Notes under the pieces: model-generated
What the model was told of the DNA's origin: nothing
The model's input: only the letters and a program-made list of their open reading frames with translations
Databases searched by the model: none
Shown: piece by piece, positions 52,401-61,436 of the stretch
How positions within the stretch are numbered: position 1 is the stretch's first letter
How the letters are laid out: every line of letters starts with the position of its first letter
Translations under genes and position numbers: made by a program
NCBI RefSeq assembly: GCF_003112515.1
Contig: NZ_BEVZ01000011.1
Span: 47,499 to 111,498 of the forward strand
DNA from: Streptomyces fragilis
Lineage (GTDB): Bacteria; Actinomycetota; Actinomycetes; Streptomycetales; Streptomycetaceae
Direction of reading: 5' to 3'
DNA: 64,000 bases

Positions 52401-52835
52401 TCACATCGCGGGCTGGCCGCCGCGCCGGCGTATGCGCCGGAACTCCCGCTCCGCGGCACGCTCCTGACGGCGGGCCTGCCGCCGCTCACGGCGCAGCCGG
52501 CGCGCGGTGCTGCTCGGCTCGGACACGACCCCGTGCCGCTGGTTCCACACCTGGCGGGTCACCCACACGTCCAGGACCGCCCAGGTCGCGGCGACGATGC
52601 CCGCCACCGCCGCGATCACCGCCGGGAAGGCGAACAACGCCTTGGCCATGGTCAGCAGGAACGCGACCACCGCCAGCAGTACCGTGACCGCCACGACCAG
52701 GCCGGCGCGCACCGCCGCCGTCCGGACCGGGTCCGGCAGCCTGGTGTGCCGCGCGGGCACCTCCGTCCACAGCGGGCGCTCCGGCGCCCCCTCCGGCTCG
52801 GTCTCCTCGAACATCTCCGCAGTGTCCGGCAACAC
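52401..52835 (-). CDS. small membrane protein of unknown function
   Basis: A 144-residue protein: an acidic N-terminus (PDTAEMFEETEPEGAPERPLWTEVPARHTRLPDPVRTAAVRAG), two hydrophobic segments (LVVAVTVLLAVVAFLLTMAKALF and AVIAAVAGIVAATWAVLDVWV), and a very basic tail (RRLRRERRQARRQERAAEREFRRIRRRGG). I start at GTG 52835 because AAGGGGG lies 4-5 nt upstream; the frame extends to a GTG at 52895. Convergent with the SMC-like ATPase gene. Despite its position it shows no resemblance to the JetD/MksG nuclease subunit. Function unknown. Confidence 0.7.
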   Translation of the reverse strand: MLPDTAEMFEETEPEGAPERPLWTEVPARHTRLPDPVRTAAVRAGLVVAVTVLLAVVAFLLTMAKALFAFPAVIAAVAGIVAATWAVLDVWVTRQVWNQRHGVVSEPSSTARRLRRERRQARRQERAAEREFRRIRRRGGQPAM

Positions 52836-53082
52836 GACACCCCCTTCGTCCGCACGCTGATACCCCCACATCGTGGAGACGATCGGCATCCGCACAGGAT
52901 TCCCGAAGCACGCGACAAATCTCCGCCAATCACCTGACTGCTACCCATGCCCGGCAGGTGACAGCGATTTTGAGCCTCCGTACCCTTCTTCGATCGGTCC
53001 CGCGCAGTAGTAGGCTCACGCCGTTTGATTGACGCACTGGTGTACCCGCCGGCTTCGGCGGGAGCCTGAATCGGGGGTGGCC

Positions 53083-55599
53083 ATGGGCTTTCGCGGGACG
53101 TCCATCCGCAGGAAGATCGTGGCGCTGCTGATCGTGCCGCTGATGTCCCTGACCGGAATCTGGGCCTTCACCACCGTGCTCACCACGGGTGAGGCCAACC
53201 GCATGTTCACGGTGGCCACCGCGGTCGACGAGATCGGCTACCCGGTCGAGGAGGTCGTGGAGAAGCTGCAGGAGGAGCGCCGCCAGACCCTGCTCCACCT
53301 CGCGGATCCCGCCCACGCCGACATCGCGCTGCTGAGGCGCTACTGGGGCGCCACCGACCGCGTGGTGAACGTGGTCCGCGCCAACGCGCTCAAGGAGGAC
53401 GTCGTCGACGCCCTCGGCCCCACCTCCGGCGACCAGCTCGAGGCGGTGCTCGACACCTTCTGGCGCGTGGAGACCGTGCGCAGCGCCGTCGAGCACGGTT
53501 CGGACGACCGCACCGAGGCCTACGCCGCCTACAACGAGCTGATCGACCAGTGCTTCGAGCTGCTCACCGCCCTCCCCGCGGCCGACACCGTCGAACTCGA
53601 CCAGCAGGCACGGGCCGTGGTCAACCTGTTCCGGGTCCGCGAGCTGCTCGCGCGCGAGGACGCCCTGCTCGGCTCCGGTCTGGTCGCCAACGGAGGCCTC
53701 ACCGTCAAGGAGACCCGGCAGTTCATCGACCTGGTCGCCCAGCGGAGCCTGCTCATCGCGGTCAGCGCCCCGATGCTCCCCGAGGCGGACCGCGCCCGGC
53801 ACGAGAGCTTCTGGGAGGGCAAGGCCTCCGCGGCACTGCGCAAGGCCGAGTCCCGGGCGGACGCCGGACACCGGATGACCGCGCGCAACTGGGACACCAC
53901 GGCCGGCGAGGCCCTCGACGGCCTCCAGCACCTCAACGACGAGACCGCCGACCGCTACCAGGAACGCGTCGGCCCGGTCGCCCGCAACATCATCCTCAAG
54001 GTCATAGCCGGCGGCGTCCTCGGTCTGCTCGCCGTCCTCGCCAGCGTCGTGGTCTCCGTCCGGATCGGCCGCGGCCTCGTCCGCGACCTGCGCCGTCTGA
54101 GCCAGGAGGCGCACGACGCGTCCGACGTCCGGCTGCCCGCCGTCATGCGGCGCCTGTCCGGCGGCGAGAAGATCGACGTCGATGCCGAGATGCCGCCCCG
54201 GGAGTACCCCGGCAACGAGATGGGCGAGGTCGGCCGGGCGCTGCACTCCCTCCAGCGCGCCGCCGTCACGGCCGCCGCCAAGCAGGCGGAACTGCGCGCC
54301 GGCGTCTCCGAGGTCTTCGTCAACCTCGCGCGCCGCAGCCAGGTCCTGCTGCACCGCCAGCTCACCTTGCTCGACACCATGGAGCGCCGGACCGAGGACA
54401 ACGACGAGCTCGCCGACCTGTTCCGGCTCGACCACCTCACCACCCGCATGCGCCGCCACGCCGAGGGCCTGGTGATCCTCTCCGGCGCCGCCCCCGCCCG
54501 CCAGTGGCGCAAGCCGGTCCGCCTGGTGGACGTGGTGCGCGCGGCCGCCGCCGAGGTGGAGGACTACGAGCGGGTGGAGGTGCGCCGCCTGCCCCGGCTC
54601 TTCGTCAAGGGCCCGGCCGTCGCCGACCTCACCCACCTGCTGGCCGAACTCCTCGAGAACGCCACGGTGTTCTCGCCACCGCACACCGCCGTCCAGGTCC
54701 TCGGCGAGCGCGTCCCGGCCGGCTTCGTCCTGCAGATCCACGACCGCGGCCTCGGCATGGCCGGCGACGCCCTCGCCGACGCCAACCAACGCCTCGCCGA
54801 GACACCGGACTTCGAACTCTCGGACACCGACCGTCTCGGCCTCTTCGTGGTCAGCCGGCTCGCCCGCCGGCAGAACGTCCGGGTGTCCCTCCAGCCGTCC
54901 CCGTACGGCGGGACGACGGCCGTCGTGCTGTTGCCGGAGAGCGTGCTCACCGACGAGGAGCCGGACACCAACGGCTCGGGCATGCGGCTGGACCGCGCCC
55001 ACGCCGCCGCGCGCAAGAGGCTCTCCGAGGCGGAGCGCACCGGCGAGCTCGAACTGGTCGAGGTCATCCCGCTGCAGGAGTCGCTGGACGAGCCGCTCGG
55101 TGGGGAACCCTCCTCCCGAGGGGGACTGCGGGTCCCGCGCGACGCGCCCGCCGCGCGGCCCGCGCCGGAGCACGCCGTGGAACCCGCGGGAGAGCCGGCG
55201 GGAGAGCCGGCGGCCGAACACGCGGCCGTTCCGGACAGCGACGGGGACGACGCCGGTCCGGTGCGTCCGGCGGCCGAGGCGCCCCGCACGGCCGGCGGCC
55301 TGCCGCGCCGGGTCCGTCAGGCCAACCTCGCCCACCAGCTCAAGAACTCGCCCGCCGACGGATCCGCCGCGCGGCGGAGTTCCGGGACGGAGGCGACGGA
55401 CCCCGGCTCCCGTGACGCCGACGAGGTCCGCACCAGGATGGCCTCGCTCCAGCACGGCTGGCAGCGAGGGCGTGAGGAGAACGACGTCGCGGAGCCCGAC
55501 GCCGGCCGGGACGCCGGCACGGGAACCGTGCCCGGGGAAGCGCCAGGGGGAGCGCGGACCGGAACCGTACACGCAACGACGAAGGTGGATGATCGATGA
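53083..55599 (+). CDS. cvnA: conservon sensor histidine kinase-like protein (CvnA)
   Basis: An 838-residue membrane protein of the nitrate/nitrite-sensing-domain sensor family. TM1 is about residues 10-32, an extracellular NIT-type helical sensor about 40-300, TM2 about 303-325 (ILKVIAGGVLGLLAVLASVVVSV), a HAMP-like linker, a dimerisation region (LARRSQVLLHRQLTLLDTME...RLDHLTTRMRRHAEGL), and an HATPase domain with N-box ELLENATVFSPP and IHDRGLGM, GLFVVSRLARRQNV boxes. A 220-residue Pro/Ala/Glu-rich tail is probably disordered. Classical CvnA proteins sit before roadblock, DUF742 and GTPase genes. The stop overlaps the next ATG (ATGA). Confidence 0.9.
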   Translation: MGFRGTSIRRKIVALLIVPLMSLTGIWAFTTVLTTGEANRMFTVATAVDEIGYPVEEVVEKLQEERRQTLLHLADPAHADIALLRRYWGATDRVVNVVRANALKEDVVDALGPTSGDQLEAVLDTFWRVETVRSAVEHGSDDRTEAYAAYNELIDQCFELLTALPAADTVELDQQARAVVNLFRVRELLAREDALLGSGLVANGGLTVKETRQFIDLVAQRSLLIAVSAPMLPEADRARHESFWEGKASAALRKAESRADAGHRMTARNWDTTAGEALDGLQHLNDETADRYQERVGPVARNIILKVIAGGVLGLLAVLASVVVSVRIGRGLVRDLRRLSQEAHDASDVRLPAVMRRLSGGEKIDVDAEMPPREYPGNEMGEVGRALHSLQRAAVTAAAKQAELRAGVSEVFVNLARRSQVLLHRQLTLLDTMERRTEDNDELADLFRLDHLTTRMRRHAEGLVILSGAAPARQWRKPVRLVDVVRAAAAEVEDYERVEVRRLPRLFVKGPAVADLTHLLAELLENATVFSPPHTAVQVLGERVPAGFVLQIHDRGLGMAGDALADANQRLAETPDFELSDTDRLGLFVVSRLARRQNVRVSLQPSPYGGTTAVVLLPESVLTDEEPDTNGSGMRLDRAHAAARKRLSEAERTGELELVEVIPLQESLDEPLGGEPSSRGGLRVPRDAPAARPAPEHAVEPAGEPAGEPAAEHAAVPDSDGDDAGPVRPAAEAPRTAGGLPRRVRQANLAHQLKNSPADGSAARRSSGTEATDPGSRDADEVRTRMASLQHGWQRGREENDVAEPDAGRDAGTGTVPGEAPGGARTGTVHATTKVDDR

Positions 55600-56033
55600 C
55601 AGCCGCGCACCCGTTCGACGAAGCGGGAAGGGCAGCCTCGGGGGGACTGAACTGGCTGCTGGACGACCTGGTGGAGAGAGTCACCAGTATCCGCAAGGCC
55701 GTGGTGCTCTCGGGGGACGGCCTGGCCACCGGGGCGTCCAAGGAGCTCACCCGTGAGGACGGGGAGCACCTGGCCGCCGTGGCCTCCGGGTTCCACAGCC
55801 TGGCCAAGGGCGTCGGACGCCACTTCGAGGCGGGCGCCGTCCGGCAGACCGTGGTGGAACTCGAGGACGCCTTCCTCTTCGTCACCGCGGCCGGGGACGG
55901 CAGCTGCCTGGCCGTACTCGCCGACGCCGACGCCGACATCGGCCAGGTCGCGTACGAGATGACCCTCCTGGTGCGGAAGGTCGGCTCGCACCTGAGCACC
56001 GCTCCCCGTGACGAAATCATCACCGGCGGGTAG
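55596..56033 (+). CDS. cvnB: roadblock/LC7 protein (CvnB)
   Basis: A 145-residue roadblock/LC7-domain protein (LNWLLDDLVERVTSIRKAVVLSGDGLATGASKELTREDGEHLAAVASGFHSLAKGVGRHFEAG; LAVLADADADIGQVAYEMTLLVRKVGSHL). In Streptomyces conservons CvnB acts as a GTPase-activating or adaptor subunit next to kinase CvnA and GTPase CvnD. Start ATG overlaps the kinase stop by 4 nt, and cvnC starts 10 nt after its stop, so the three are one operon. Confidence 0.93.
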   Translation: MTAAHPFDEAGRAASGGLNWLLDDLVERVTSIRKAVVLSGDGLATGASKELTREDGEHLAAVASGFHSLAKGVGRHFEAGAVRQTVVELEDAFLFVTAAGDGSCLAVLADADADIGQVAYEMTLLVRKVGSHLSTAPRDEIITGG

Positions 56034-56042
56034 GGACCGGGC

Positions 56043-56456
56043 ATGAACGCTGACGGCCCCGCCGACGGGGACCCCACCCAGTGGTTCGACGACGAGGCCG
56101 GTCCGGTCGTCCGCCCGTACGCCATGACCCGGGGCCGCACGGCTGCGGCCGCCTGTGAACGGCTTCCGCTGACCGCCATGGTCACCACCCAGCCGGTGAA
56201 CGACGCGGACGCCGACCCCGAAGTCCTCGCCGCGCTGGTCCCCGAGCACCTGACGGTGCTCGGCCTGTGCCGTGACGCGGCCTGCTCCGTCGTCGACCTG
56301 GCCTCCGACCTCGACCTGCCGGTCGGGGTCCTGCGGGTGCTCCTCTCGGACCTGCTCGACCACGGGCTGATCCGCGTTCAGCCGCCCGTCCGGCTGGTCG
56401 AGGCGGTCGACGAGACGGTGCTGCGCGACGTCATCGCCGGCCTCCGCGCCCTGTGA
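56043..56456 (+). CDS. cvnC: DUF742 protein (CvnC)
   Basis: A 137-residue DUF742 protein with the family opening EAGPVVRPYAMTRGRT and a winged-helix-like C-terminal half (LTVLGLCRDAACSVVDLASDLDLPVGVLRVLLSDLLDHGLI, then LRDVIAGLRAL). CvnC is an adaptor of conservon complexes. A terminator follows 20 nt downstream, and no ATP/GTP-binding CvnD gene is found after it, so this conservon is incomplete at this locus. Confidence 0.93.
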   Translation: MNADGPADGDPTQWFDDEAGPVVRPYAMTRGRTAAAACERLPLTAMVTTQPVNDADADPEVLAALVPEHLTVLGLCRDAACSVVDLASDLDLPVGVLRVLLSDLLDHGLIRVQPPVRLVEAVDETVLRDVIAGLRAL

Positions 56457-56476
56457 ACGGAGCCGGCGCAACGGAA

Positions 56477-56514
56477 CACGGCCCGTACCCCCGCCGACTG
56501 GGGTACGGGCCGTG
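56477..56514 (+). terminator. terminator of conservon operon
   Basis: A 15-bp perfect stem (56477-56491 with 56500-56514) and 8-nt loop, 20 nt past cvnC. It marks the operon end where cvnD would be expected. Confidence 0.8.
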
Positions 56515-56661
56515 CCGTGCCCGGCGAGTGCCGGGCGTGGCGCACTTGTTCCCGTTCCGCGCCGAGTCATGCGTCAAAAATCGGCAAGATTTCCCGTCGA
56601 CCCCCGGCCGGCCCGGACGATCTCTTCCCCCGGGCGTCCCGGCCCTGGTAGACGGGAGGCC

Positions 56662-57471
56662 ATGAACAGACTTCCCGTCAGCCCCCGTGCCCTGGCCGTG
56701 TCGGCCGCGGCCCTGGTCACCATGACCGCCGGAGCGAGCACCGCGCAGGCAGCTCCCGAACCGCACGCGCCGGACGACTTCGTCGCGCTCGGCGAGGTCG
56801 ACCCGACGATCATCCAGGAGATCCGCTACTTCACCCGGCACAACTTCGTCGGCGAACGCATCGACGGCTACCGTCAGCCGCTGTGCATCCTCACCCGCCC
56901 GGCGGCCGAGGCCCTCGGCCGGGCCCAGAGCCGACTGCGCGCGCAGGGCTACAGCCTCAAGGTGTACGACTGCTACCGCCCGCAGCGCGCCGTCGACCAC
57001 TTCGTCCGGTGGGCCAAGGACGTGGAGGACACCGCGATGAAGGAGGAGTTCTACCCGAACCTCGACAAATCCCGCCTCTTCCCCGACGGTTACATCGCCG
57101 AACGGTCCGGCCACAGCCGCGGCTCCACGGTGGACCTGACGGTGGTCGAACTGCCGGCCACCCCCGACCGGCCGTGGGTCCCCGGCGACGGCCTGGAGCC
57201 CTGCTTCGCGCCGCAGGACGAGCGCTTCCCCGACAACTCCCTGGACATGGGCACCGGTTACGACTGCTTCGACACCCTCTCCCACACCCTCGACCCGCGT
57301 GTCCAGGGCGAGCAGCGCGCCAACCGCATGCTCCTCAAGAACACCCTCGAGGACCTCGGTTTCGTCAACTACGCCGACGAGTGGTGGCACTACACCTACA
57401 AGCCGGAGCTCTACCCGGACACCTACTTCGACTTCCCGGTGTCCAGGTCCTCCCTGACACCCGCCCACTGA
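56662..57471 (+). CDS. secreted VanX-like D-Ala-D-Ala dipeptidase family protein
   Basis: A 269-residue M15D peptidase. A signal peptide (residues 1-30, SPRALAVSAAALVTMTAGASTAQAAP) precedes the catalytic domain. Zinc ligands H151 and D158 lie in SGHSRGSTVDLTVV, with E240 and H243 in DEWWHYTY as catalytic base and third ligand. The R of YDCYRPQRAV is the usual transition-state residue. Export means it cleaves peptidoglycan-derived dipeptides outside, so it is more likely a cell-wall recycling or lytic enzyme than a vancomycin-resistance VanX. No vanA/H genes are nearby. GGGAGG is 2 nt-plus upstream of the ATG. Confidence 0.9.
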   Translation: MNRLPVSPRALAVSAAALVTMTAGASTAQAAPEPHAPDDFVALGEVDPTIIQEIRYFTRHNFVGERIDGYRQPLCILTRPAAEALGRAQSRLRAQGYSLKVYDCYRPQRAVDHFVRWAKDVEDTAMKEEFYPNLDKSRLFPDGYIAERSGHSRGSTVDLTVVELPATPDRPWVPGDGLEPCFAPQDERFPDNSLDMGTGYDCFDTLSHTLDPRVQGEQRANRMLLKNTLEDLGFVNYADEWWHYTYKPELYPDTYFDFPVSRSSLTPAH

Positions 57472-57582
57472 GCCGGACCGCCGTCCACGGCTCGCCGAAC
57501 CCCGGTCCGCAGCGCCGGCGACCGGCTCGGCCGCCCTCGCCGCCATCGACCCGATCCGGCGGCGGGGGCGGCGCGGATCGGA

Positions 57583-57594
57583 TAGATTCCGGCC
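57583..57594 (+). promoter_or_regulatory. -10 element, leaderless NUDIX transcript
   Basis: TAGATT (57583-57588) lies 6 nt before the GTG start, placing transcription initiation at or next to the start codon. Confidence 0.5.
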
Positions 57595-58131
57595 GTGTCC
57601 GCCTCCCCGCACCCCGTCGCCGTCCACCCGCCGGGCTCCCACTGCTCCGCCTGCGGAACCCGCTACGGCGAGGCCGTATCCGGCTGGCCCCGCACCTGCC
57701 GCGCCTGCGGAACGGTCGCCTACCGCAACCCGCTCCCGGTCGCCGTCGCCCTGCAGCCGGTCCGCGACGCCGAGGGCACCGGCCTGCTGGTCATCGTCCG
57801 CGCCATCGAGCCCGCGCTCGGCGGCACCGCCCTGCCCGGCGGCTTCGTCGACCACCAGGAGGACTGGCGGCGGGCCGTGGTCCGCGAACTCCACGAGGAG
57901 ACCGGCCTGGTGGCCGACGCCGACGACGTCCGGCCGGCCGACGTGCTGAGCTCTCCCCACGGCCACCTGCTGGTCTTCGGCCTCCTCCCCGAACTGCGCG
58001 CGGCCTCGCTCCCGCCGTTCGTCCCCACCGCCGAGACCACCGACCGCGCACTGCTCCGCGAGCCCGCCGACCTGGCCTTCCCGCTGCACACGGTGGCCGT
58101 CCGCAACTGGTTCGAGGGCCGCTACTCCTGA
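57595..58131 (+). CDS. NUDIX hydrolase with N-terminal zinc ribbon
   Basis: A 178-residue NUDIX hydrolase. An N-terminal four-cysteine ribbon (CSACGTRYGE...CRACG, residues 18-39) resembles the NudC-type NADH pyrophosphatase layout. The Nudix box GGFVDHQEDWRRAVVRELHEETGL is complete, with the catalytic REXXEE glutamates. It hydrolyses a nucleoside diphosphate linked compound, substrate not assignable. The full-length NudC is longer (about 260-310 residues), so NADH specificity cannot be assumed. Start GTG 57595 fits a leaderless transcript. Confidence 0.88.
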   Translation: MSASPHPVAVHPPGSHCSACGTRYGEAVSGWPRTCRACGTVAYRNPLPVAVALQPVRDAEGTGLLVIVRAIEPALGGTALPGGFVDHQEDWRRAVVRELHEETGLVADADDVRPADVLSSPHGHLLVFGLLPELRAASLPPFVPTAETTDRALLREPADLAFPLHTVAVRNWFEGRYS

Positions 58132-58267
58132 ACCAACGCGTGGTGCGGAGCCCCACACGTTGGCTGGGGACTATGTGGCGGGCACCCTGGTACCGAAGAC
58201 GATCACATGGCATCGTCCTCTCTGCCGCGTCATGCGCCCACAGGCGCTGGATCCCGGGAGTCGCACC

Positions 58268-60235
58268 ATGTCCACCCAGAACCCCGCCCCGCTCTGGCAG
58301 CCCACGCCGCAGCGGGCCGCCGAGGCCCGGATCACCCGGTTCCAGGCCTGGGCCGCCGAACACCACGGAGCCCCGGCGGACGGCGGATACCCCGCCCTGC
58401 ACCGCTGGTCCGTGGAGGAGCTGGAGACCTTCTGGAAGGCCGTCACCGAATGGTTCGACGTCCGCTTCTCCACGCCGTACACCCGCGTCCTCGGCGACCG
58501 CTCGATGCCCGGCGCCACCTGGTTCCCCGGCGCCACCCTGAACTACGCGGAACACGCGCTCCGGGCCGCCGCCGAGCGGCCCGACGAACCGGCCCTGCTC
58601 CACGTCGACGAGAGCCAGGAGCCGCGCCCCGTCACCTGGGCCGAACTTCAACGGCAGGTCGGGTCGCTGGCCGCCGAACTGCGCGCCCTCGGCGTCCGGC
58701 CCGGGGACCGGATCAGTGGCTACCTGCCGAACGTCCCGCAGGCCGTCGTCGCCCTGCTCGCCACCGCGGCGGTGGGCGGCGTGTGGACCTCCTGCGCCCC
58801 CGACTTCGGCGCGCGCAGCGTCCTGGACCGCTTCCAGCAGGTCGAACCCGTCGTCCTCTTCGCCGTCGACGGCTACCGCTACGGGGGCAAGGAGCACGAC
58901 CGCCGGGAGACCGTCGCCGAGCTGCGCCGGGAACTGCCCACCGTGCGCGCCGTCGTGCACATCCCGCTGCTCGGCACCGACGCCCCCGAGGGCGCCCTGG
59001 AGTGGTCGGCGCTGACCTCCGCGGACACCGCCCCGGTCTTCGAGCAGGTGCCGTTCGACCATCCCCTGTGGGTGCTGTACTCGTCCGGCACCACGGGACT
59101 GCCCAAGGCCATCGTGCAGTCCCAGGGCGGCATCCTCGTCGAGCACCTCAAGCAGCTCGGCCTGCACTGCGACCTGGGACCGGGGGACCGGTTCTTCTGG
59201 TACACCTCCACCGGCTGGATGATGTGGAACTTCCTCGTCTCCGGCCTCCTCACGGGCACCACCGTGGTGCTCTACGACGGCAGCCCCGGCTTCCCCGACA
59301 CCGGCGCCCAGTGGCGGATCGCCGAGCGCACCGGCGCCACCTTCTTCGGCACCTCGGCCGCGTACGTCATGGCCTGCCGCAAGGCCGGGGTGCACCCCTC
59401 GCGCGACCACGACCTCTCCCGGGTCGGCTGCGTCGCCACCACCGGCTCCCCGCTGCCGCCGGACGGCTTCCGCTGGCTGCACGACGAGGTCCGTGAGGAC
59501 CTGTGGATCGCCTCCGTCAGCGGCGGCACCGACGTCTGCTCCTGCTTCGCCGGCGCCGTGCCCACCCTCCCGGTCCACATCGGCGAGCTCCAGGCGGCCG
59601 GACTCGGCACCGACCTGCAGTCCTGGGACCCGAGTGGCGACCCGCTGGTCGACGAGGTCGGCGAGCTCGTGGTCACCAACCCCATGCCGTCGATGCCGGT
59701 CCACTTCTGGAACGACCCGGACGGCAGCCGGTACCACGACAGCTACTTCTCGACCTACCCCGGCGTGTGGCGCCACGGCGACTGGATCACGATCACCTCC
59801 CGCGGGTCGGTGGTCATCCACGGCCGCTCCGACTCCACGCTGAACCGGCAGGGCGTCCGGATGGGCTCCGCGGACATCTACGAGGCCGTCGAGCGACTCC
59901 CGGAGATCAAGGAATCACTGGTCATCGGCGTCGAACTGCCGGACGGGGGCTACTGGATGCCGCTGTTCGTCCATCTCACGCCGGGCGCGGCCCTCGACGA
60001 AGCGCTGATGGACAAGGTGCGGCGGACCATCCGTGAGCAGCTGTCACCCCGGCACGTCCCCGACGAGATCATCGAGGTCCCGGGCATCCCGCACACCCTC
60101 ACCGGCAAGCGCATCGAGGTCCCGGTGAAGCGACTGCTGCAGGGTGTCCCCATCGAGAAGGCGGTCAACCCGGGGTCCATCGACGACATCGCACTGCTGG
60201 CCTTCTACGAGGAGCTCGCCCGCAAGCGCGCCTGA
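58268..60235 (+). CDS. acetoacetyl-CoA synthetase
   Basis: A 655-residue acyl-CoA synthetase (ANL superfamily) that activates acetoacetate with ATP and CoA. AacS-type marks are WFPGATLNYAEHALR, SCAPDFGARSVLDRFQQ, the AMP-binding LYSSGTTGLPKAIVQSQGG, FWYTSTGWMMWNF and GVWRHGDW. The catalytic lysine of LTGKRIEVPVK is K614. In S. lividans the matching lysine of AacS is acetylated by a GNAT-type enzyme, switching activity off; conservation of the motif suggests the same control here. GGGAG precedes the ATG. Ends 125 nt before an unrelated hypothetical gene. Confidence 0.93.
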   Translation: MSTQNPAPLWQPTPQRAAEARITRFQAWAAEHHGAPADGGYPALHRWSVEELETFWKAVTEWFDVRFSTPYTRVLGDRSMPGATWFPGATLNYAEHALRAAAERPDEPALLHVDESQEPRPVTWAELQRQVGSLAAELRALGVRPGDRISGYLPNVPQAVVALLATAAVGGVWTSCAPDFGARSVLDRFQQVEPVVLFAVDGYRYGGKEHDRRETVAELRRELPTVRAVVHIPLLGTDAPEGALEWSALTSADTAPVFEQVPFDHPLWVLYSSGTTGLPKAIVQSQGGILVEHLKQLGLHCDLGPGDRFFWYTSTGWMMWNFLVSGLLTGTTVVLYDGSPGFPDTGAQWRIAERTGATFFGTSAAYVMACRKAGVHPSRDHDLSRVGCVATTGSPLPPDGFRWLHDEVREDLWIASVSGGTDVCSCFAGAVPTLPVHIGELQAAGLGTDLQSWDPSGDPLVDEVGELVVTNPMPSMPVHFWNDPDGSRYHDSYFSTYPGVWRHGDWITITSRGSVVIHGRSDSTLNRQGVRMGSADIYEAVERLPEIKESLVIGVELPDGGYWMPLFVHLTPGAALDEALMDKVRRTIREQLSPRHVPDEIIEVPGIPHTLTGKRIEVPVKRLLQGVPIEKAVNPGSIDDIALLAFYEELARKRA

Positions 60236-60360
60236 GGCTCCCGTCCCGCCGGGTCCGCCGCCCGTCGGGGCAAGGGCCCGGCTCTCCGCCGTCGTCACTG
60301 TCAGTGGCGACGGTTACGGTGAGTGAGCAATGTTCGACCGCTCGCACACTTGGGGGAAGC

Positions 60361-61305
60361 ATGTCCCGTACCCACGCCGACACCGACGGCGGCTCCCGCA
60401 CCGGCCGCGGGTCCCGCTCCGGCCGCGGATGTCGCCGCAATCAGCGCCGTGCCCTGCGCCGCGAGGTGGCCGGCACCATCGGTCTGCTGACCGACGAGCA
60501 CGACTTCGCGGCCATGCTCGGCTACCGGAGCTTCGCCTTCGACGACCACCGGACCTATCTCGACCAGATGGAAGCCCTCCTGAGGTCGCGGGCCGCCGAG
60601 GGCAGCCACACCAGCGTGGCCCTCTTCGATCCGACGGAGTACGAGGTCTGGTGCGGCGAGGCCGGACTCGACCCCGACGCGGTCGCCAGCCGCGCCCGCT
60701 TCACCGCCGAGCTCGCCGCCACCGGGCCGACCGTGCCCTACGACGGGCGTCCCCTCGCGGACCTGGTGCCGGACCTGGTGGAAGAGGCCGTCCGCCAGGC
60801 CACCTGGGAGTACACGACGGAGGTGCTGGCCGGTCTCGGTCCGTGCCCCGAGTGCGGGGAGGACCTCGGCCGGCTCGCCCTCGCCCACGCCGCCGAACTG
60901 CTGGCCGCGGCCCTCGACACGGCGCCCGCCGGCTCCCTCCACCTGGTCTGCAGCGTGAGCGCCCTTCCCCAGGCGCTGTTCAGCGTCCTCGACGCGCAGC
61001 GAGGAGAGGACGGCGAGGTGGAGATCGACGAGGGCGAGGCCCTGGAGTTCACCGCCGTCCTGGCCCTCGGCATCGCCACCCGCAGCCCCGGCGGCCTGGT
61101 GCTGCGGACCATCGCCGCCGGCCGGTCCGACCAGGTCCACGGCTGGCGCCTGCGGCCCGAAGGGCTGGAACCGCTCACCGCCGGCGAGGTCTTCGACGCC
61201 TACTGCACCGACGTCACCACCGGTGAACCGATCGCGCCCGAGTCCGACGTCGACTACTGCGCACCACCCGATCTCGGGGCGGTGGCACCGCACCATCCGC
61301 ACTGA
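60361..61305 (+). CDS. hypothetical protein with CxxC motif
   Basis: A 314-residue soluble protein of unknown function. A basic Ser/Arg/Gly-rich leader (residues 1-36) precedes RREVAGTIGLLTDEHDFAAMLGYRSFAFDDHRTYLDQMEALLRSR. A middle GPCPECGEDLGRLAL could bind zinc, and the C-terminal half is acidic and alpha/beta (DGEVEIDEGEALEFTAVLALGI). ATG 60361 has GGGGGAAG next to it. I recognise no family. Conserved look suggests a real Streptomyces gene next to ptsI. A terminator lies after it. Confidence 0.75.
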   Translation: MSRTHADTDGGSRTGRGSRSGRGCRRNQRRALRREVAGTIGLLTDEHDFAAMLGYRSFAFDDHRTYLDQMEALLRSRAAEGSHTSVALFDPTEYEVWCGEAGLDPDAVASRARFTAELAATGPTVPYDGRPLADLVPDLVEEAVRQATWEYTTEVLAGLGPCPECGEDLGRLALAHAAELLAAALDTAPAGSLHLVCSVSALPQALFSVLDAQRGEDGEVEIDEGEALEFTAVLALGIATRSPGGLVLRTIAAGRSDQVHGWRLRPEGLEPLTAGEVFDAYCTDVTTGEPIAPESDVDYCAPPDLGAVAPHHPH

Positions 61306-61366
61306 CCCGGTCTCGAAGGGCCGGGTGCCCCACGGCCCGCAGCGACCCGGTCCCGGGGCGCCGGCG

Positions 61367-61400
61367 CCGGGTGCCCCGCAGCGAGCAGCGGGGCACCCGG
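61367..61400. terminator. bidirectional terminator between hypothetical gene and ptsI
   Basis: CCGGGTGCCCCGC (61367-61379) pairs with GCGGGGCACCCGG (61388-61400), 8-nt loop, in the convergent gap. Confidence 0.8.
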
Positions 61401-61436
61401 CCCCGCCGGCACTCCAGCGGCGGGGCCGCGCCGCAC

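Noticed and set aside
52401..52835. Candidate JetD/MksG subunit next to the SMC-like operon.
   Set aside because: It is a short two-helix membrane protein on the opposite strand with no topoisomerase-like character.
56662..57471. Vancomycin-resistance VanX.
   Set aside because: Signal peptide and absence of vanH, vanA, vanR and vanS neighbours argue against it.
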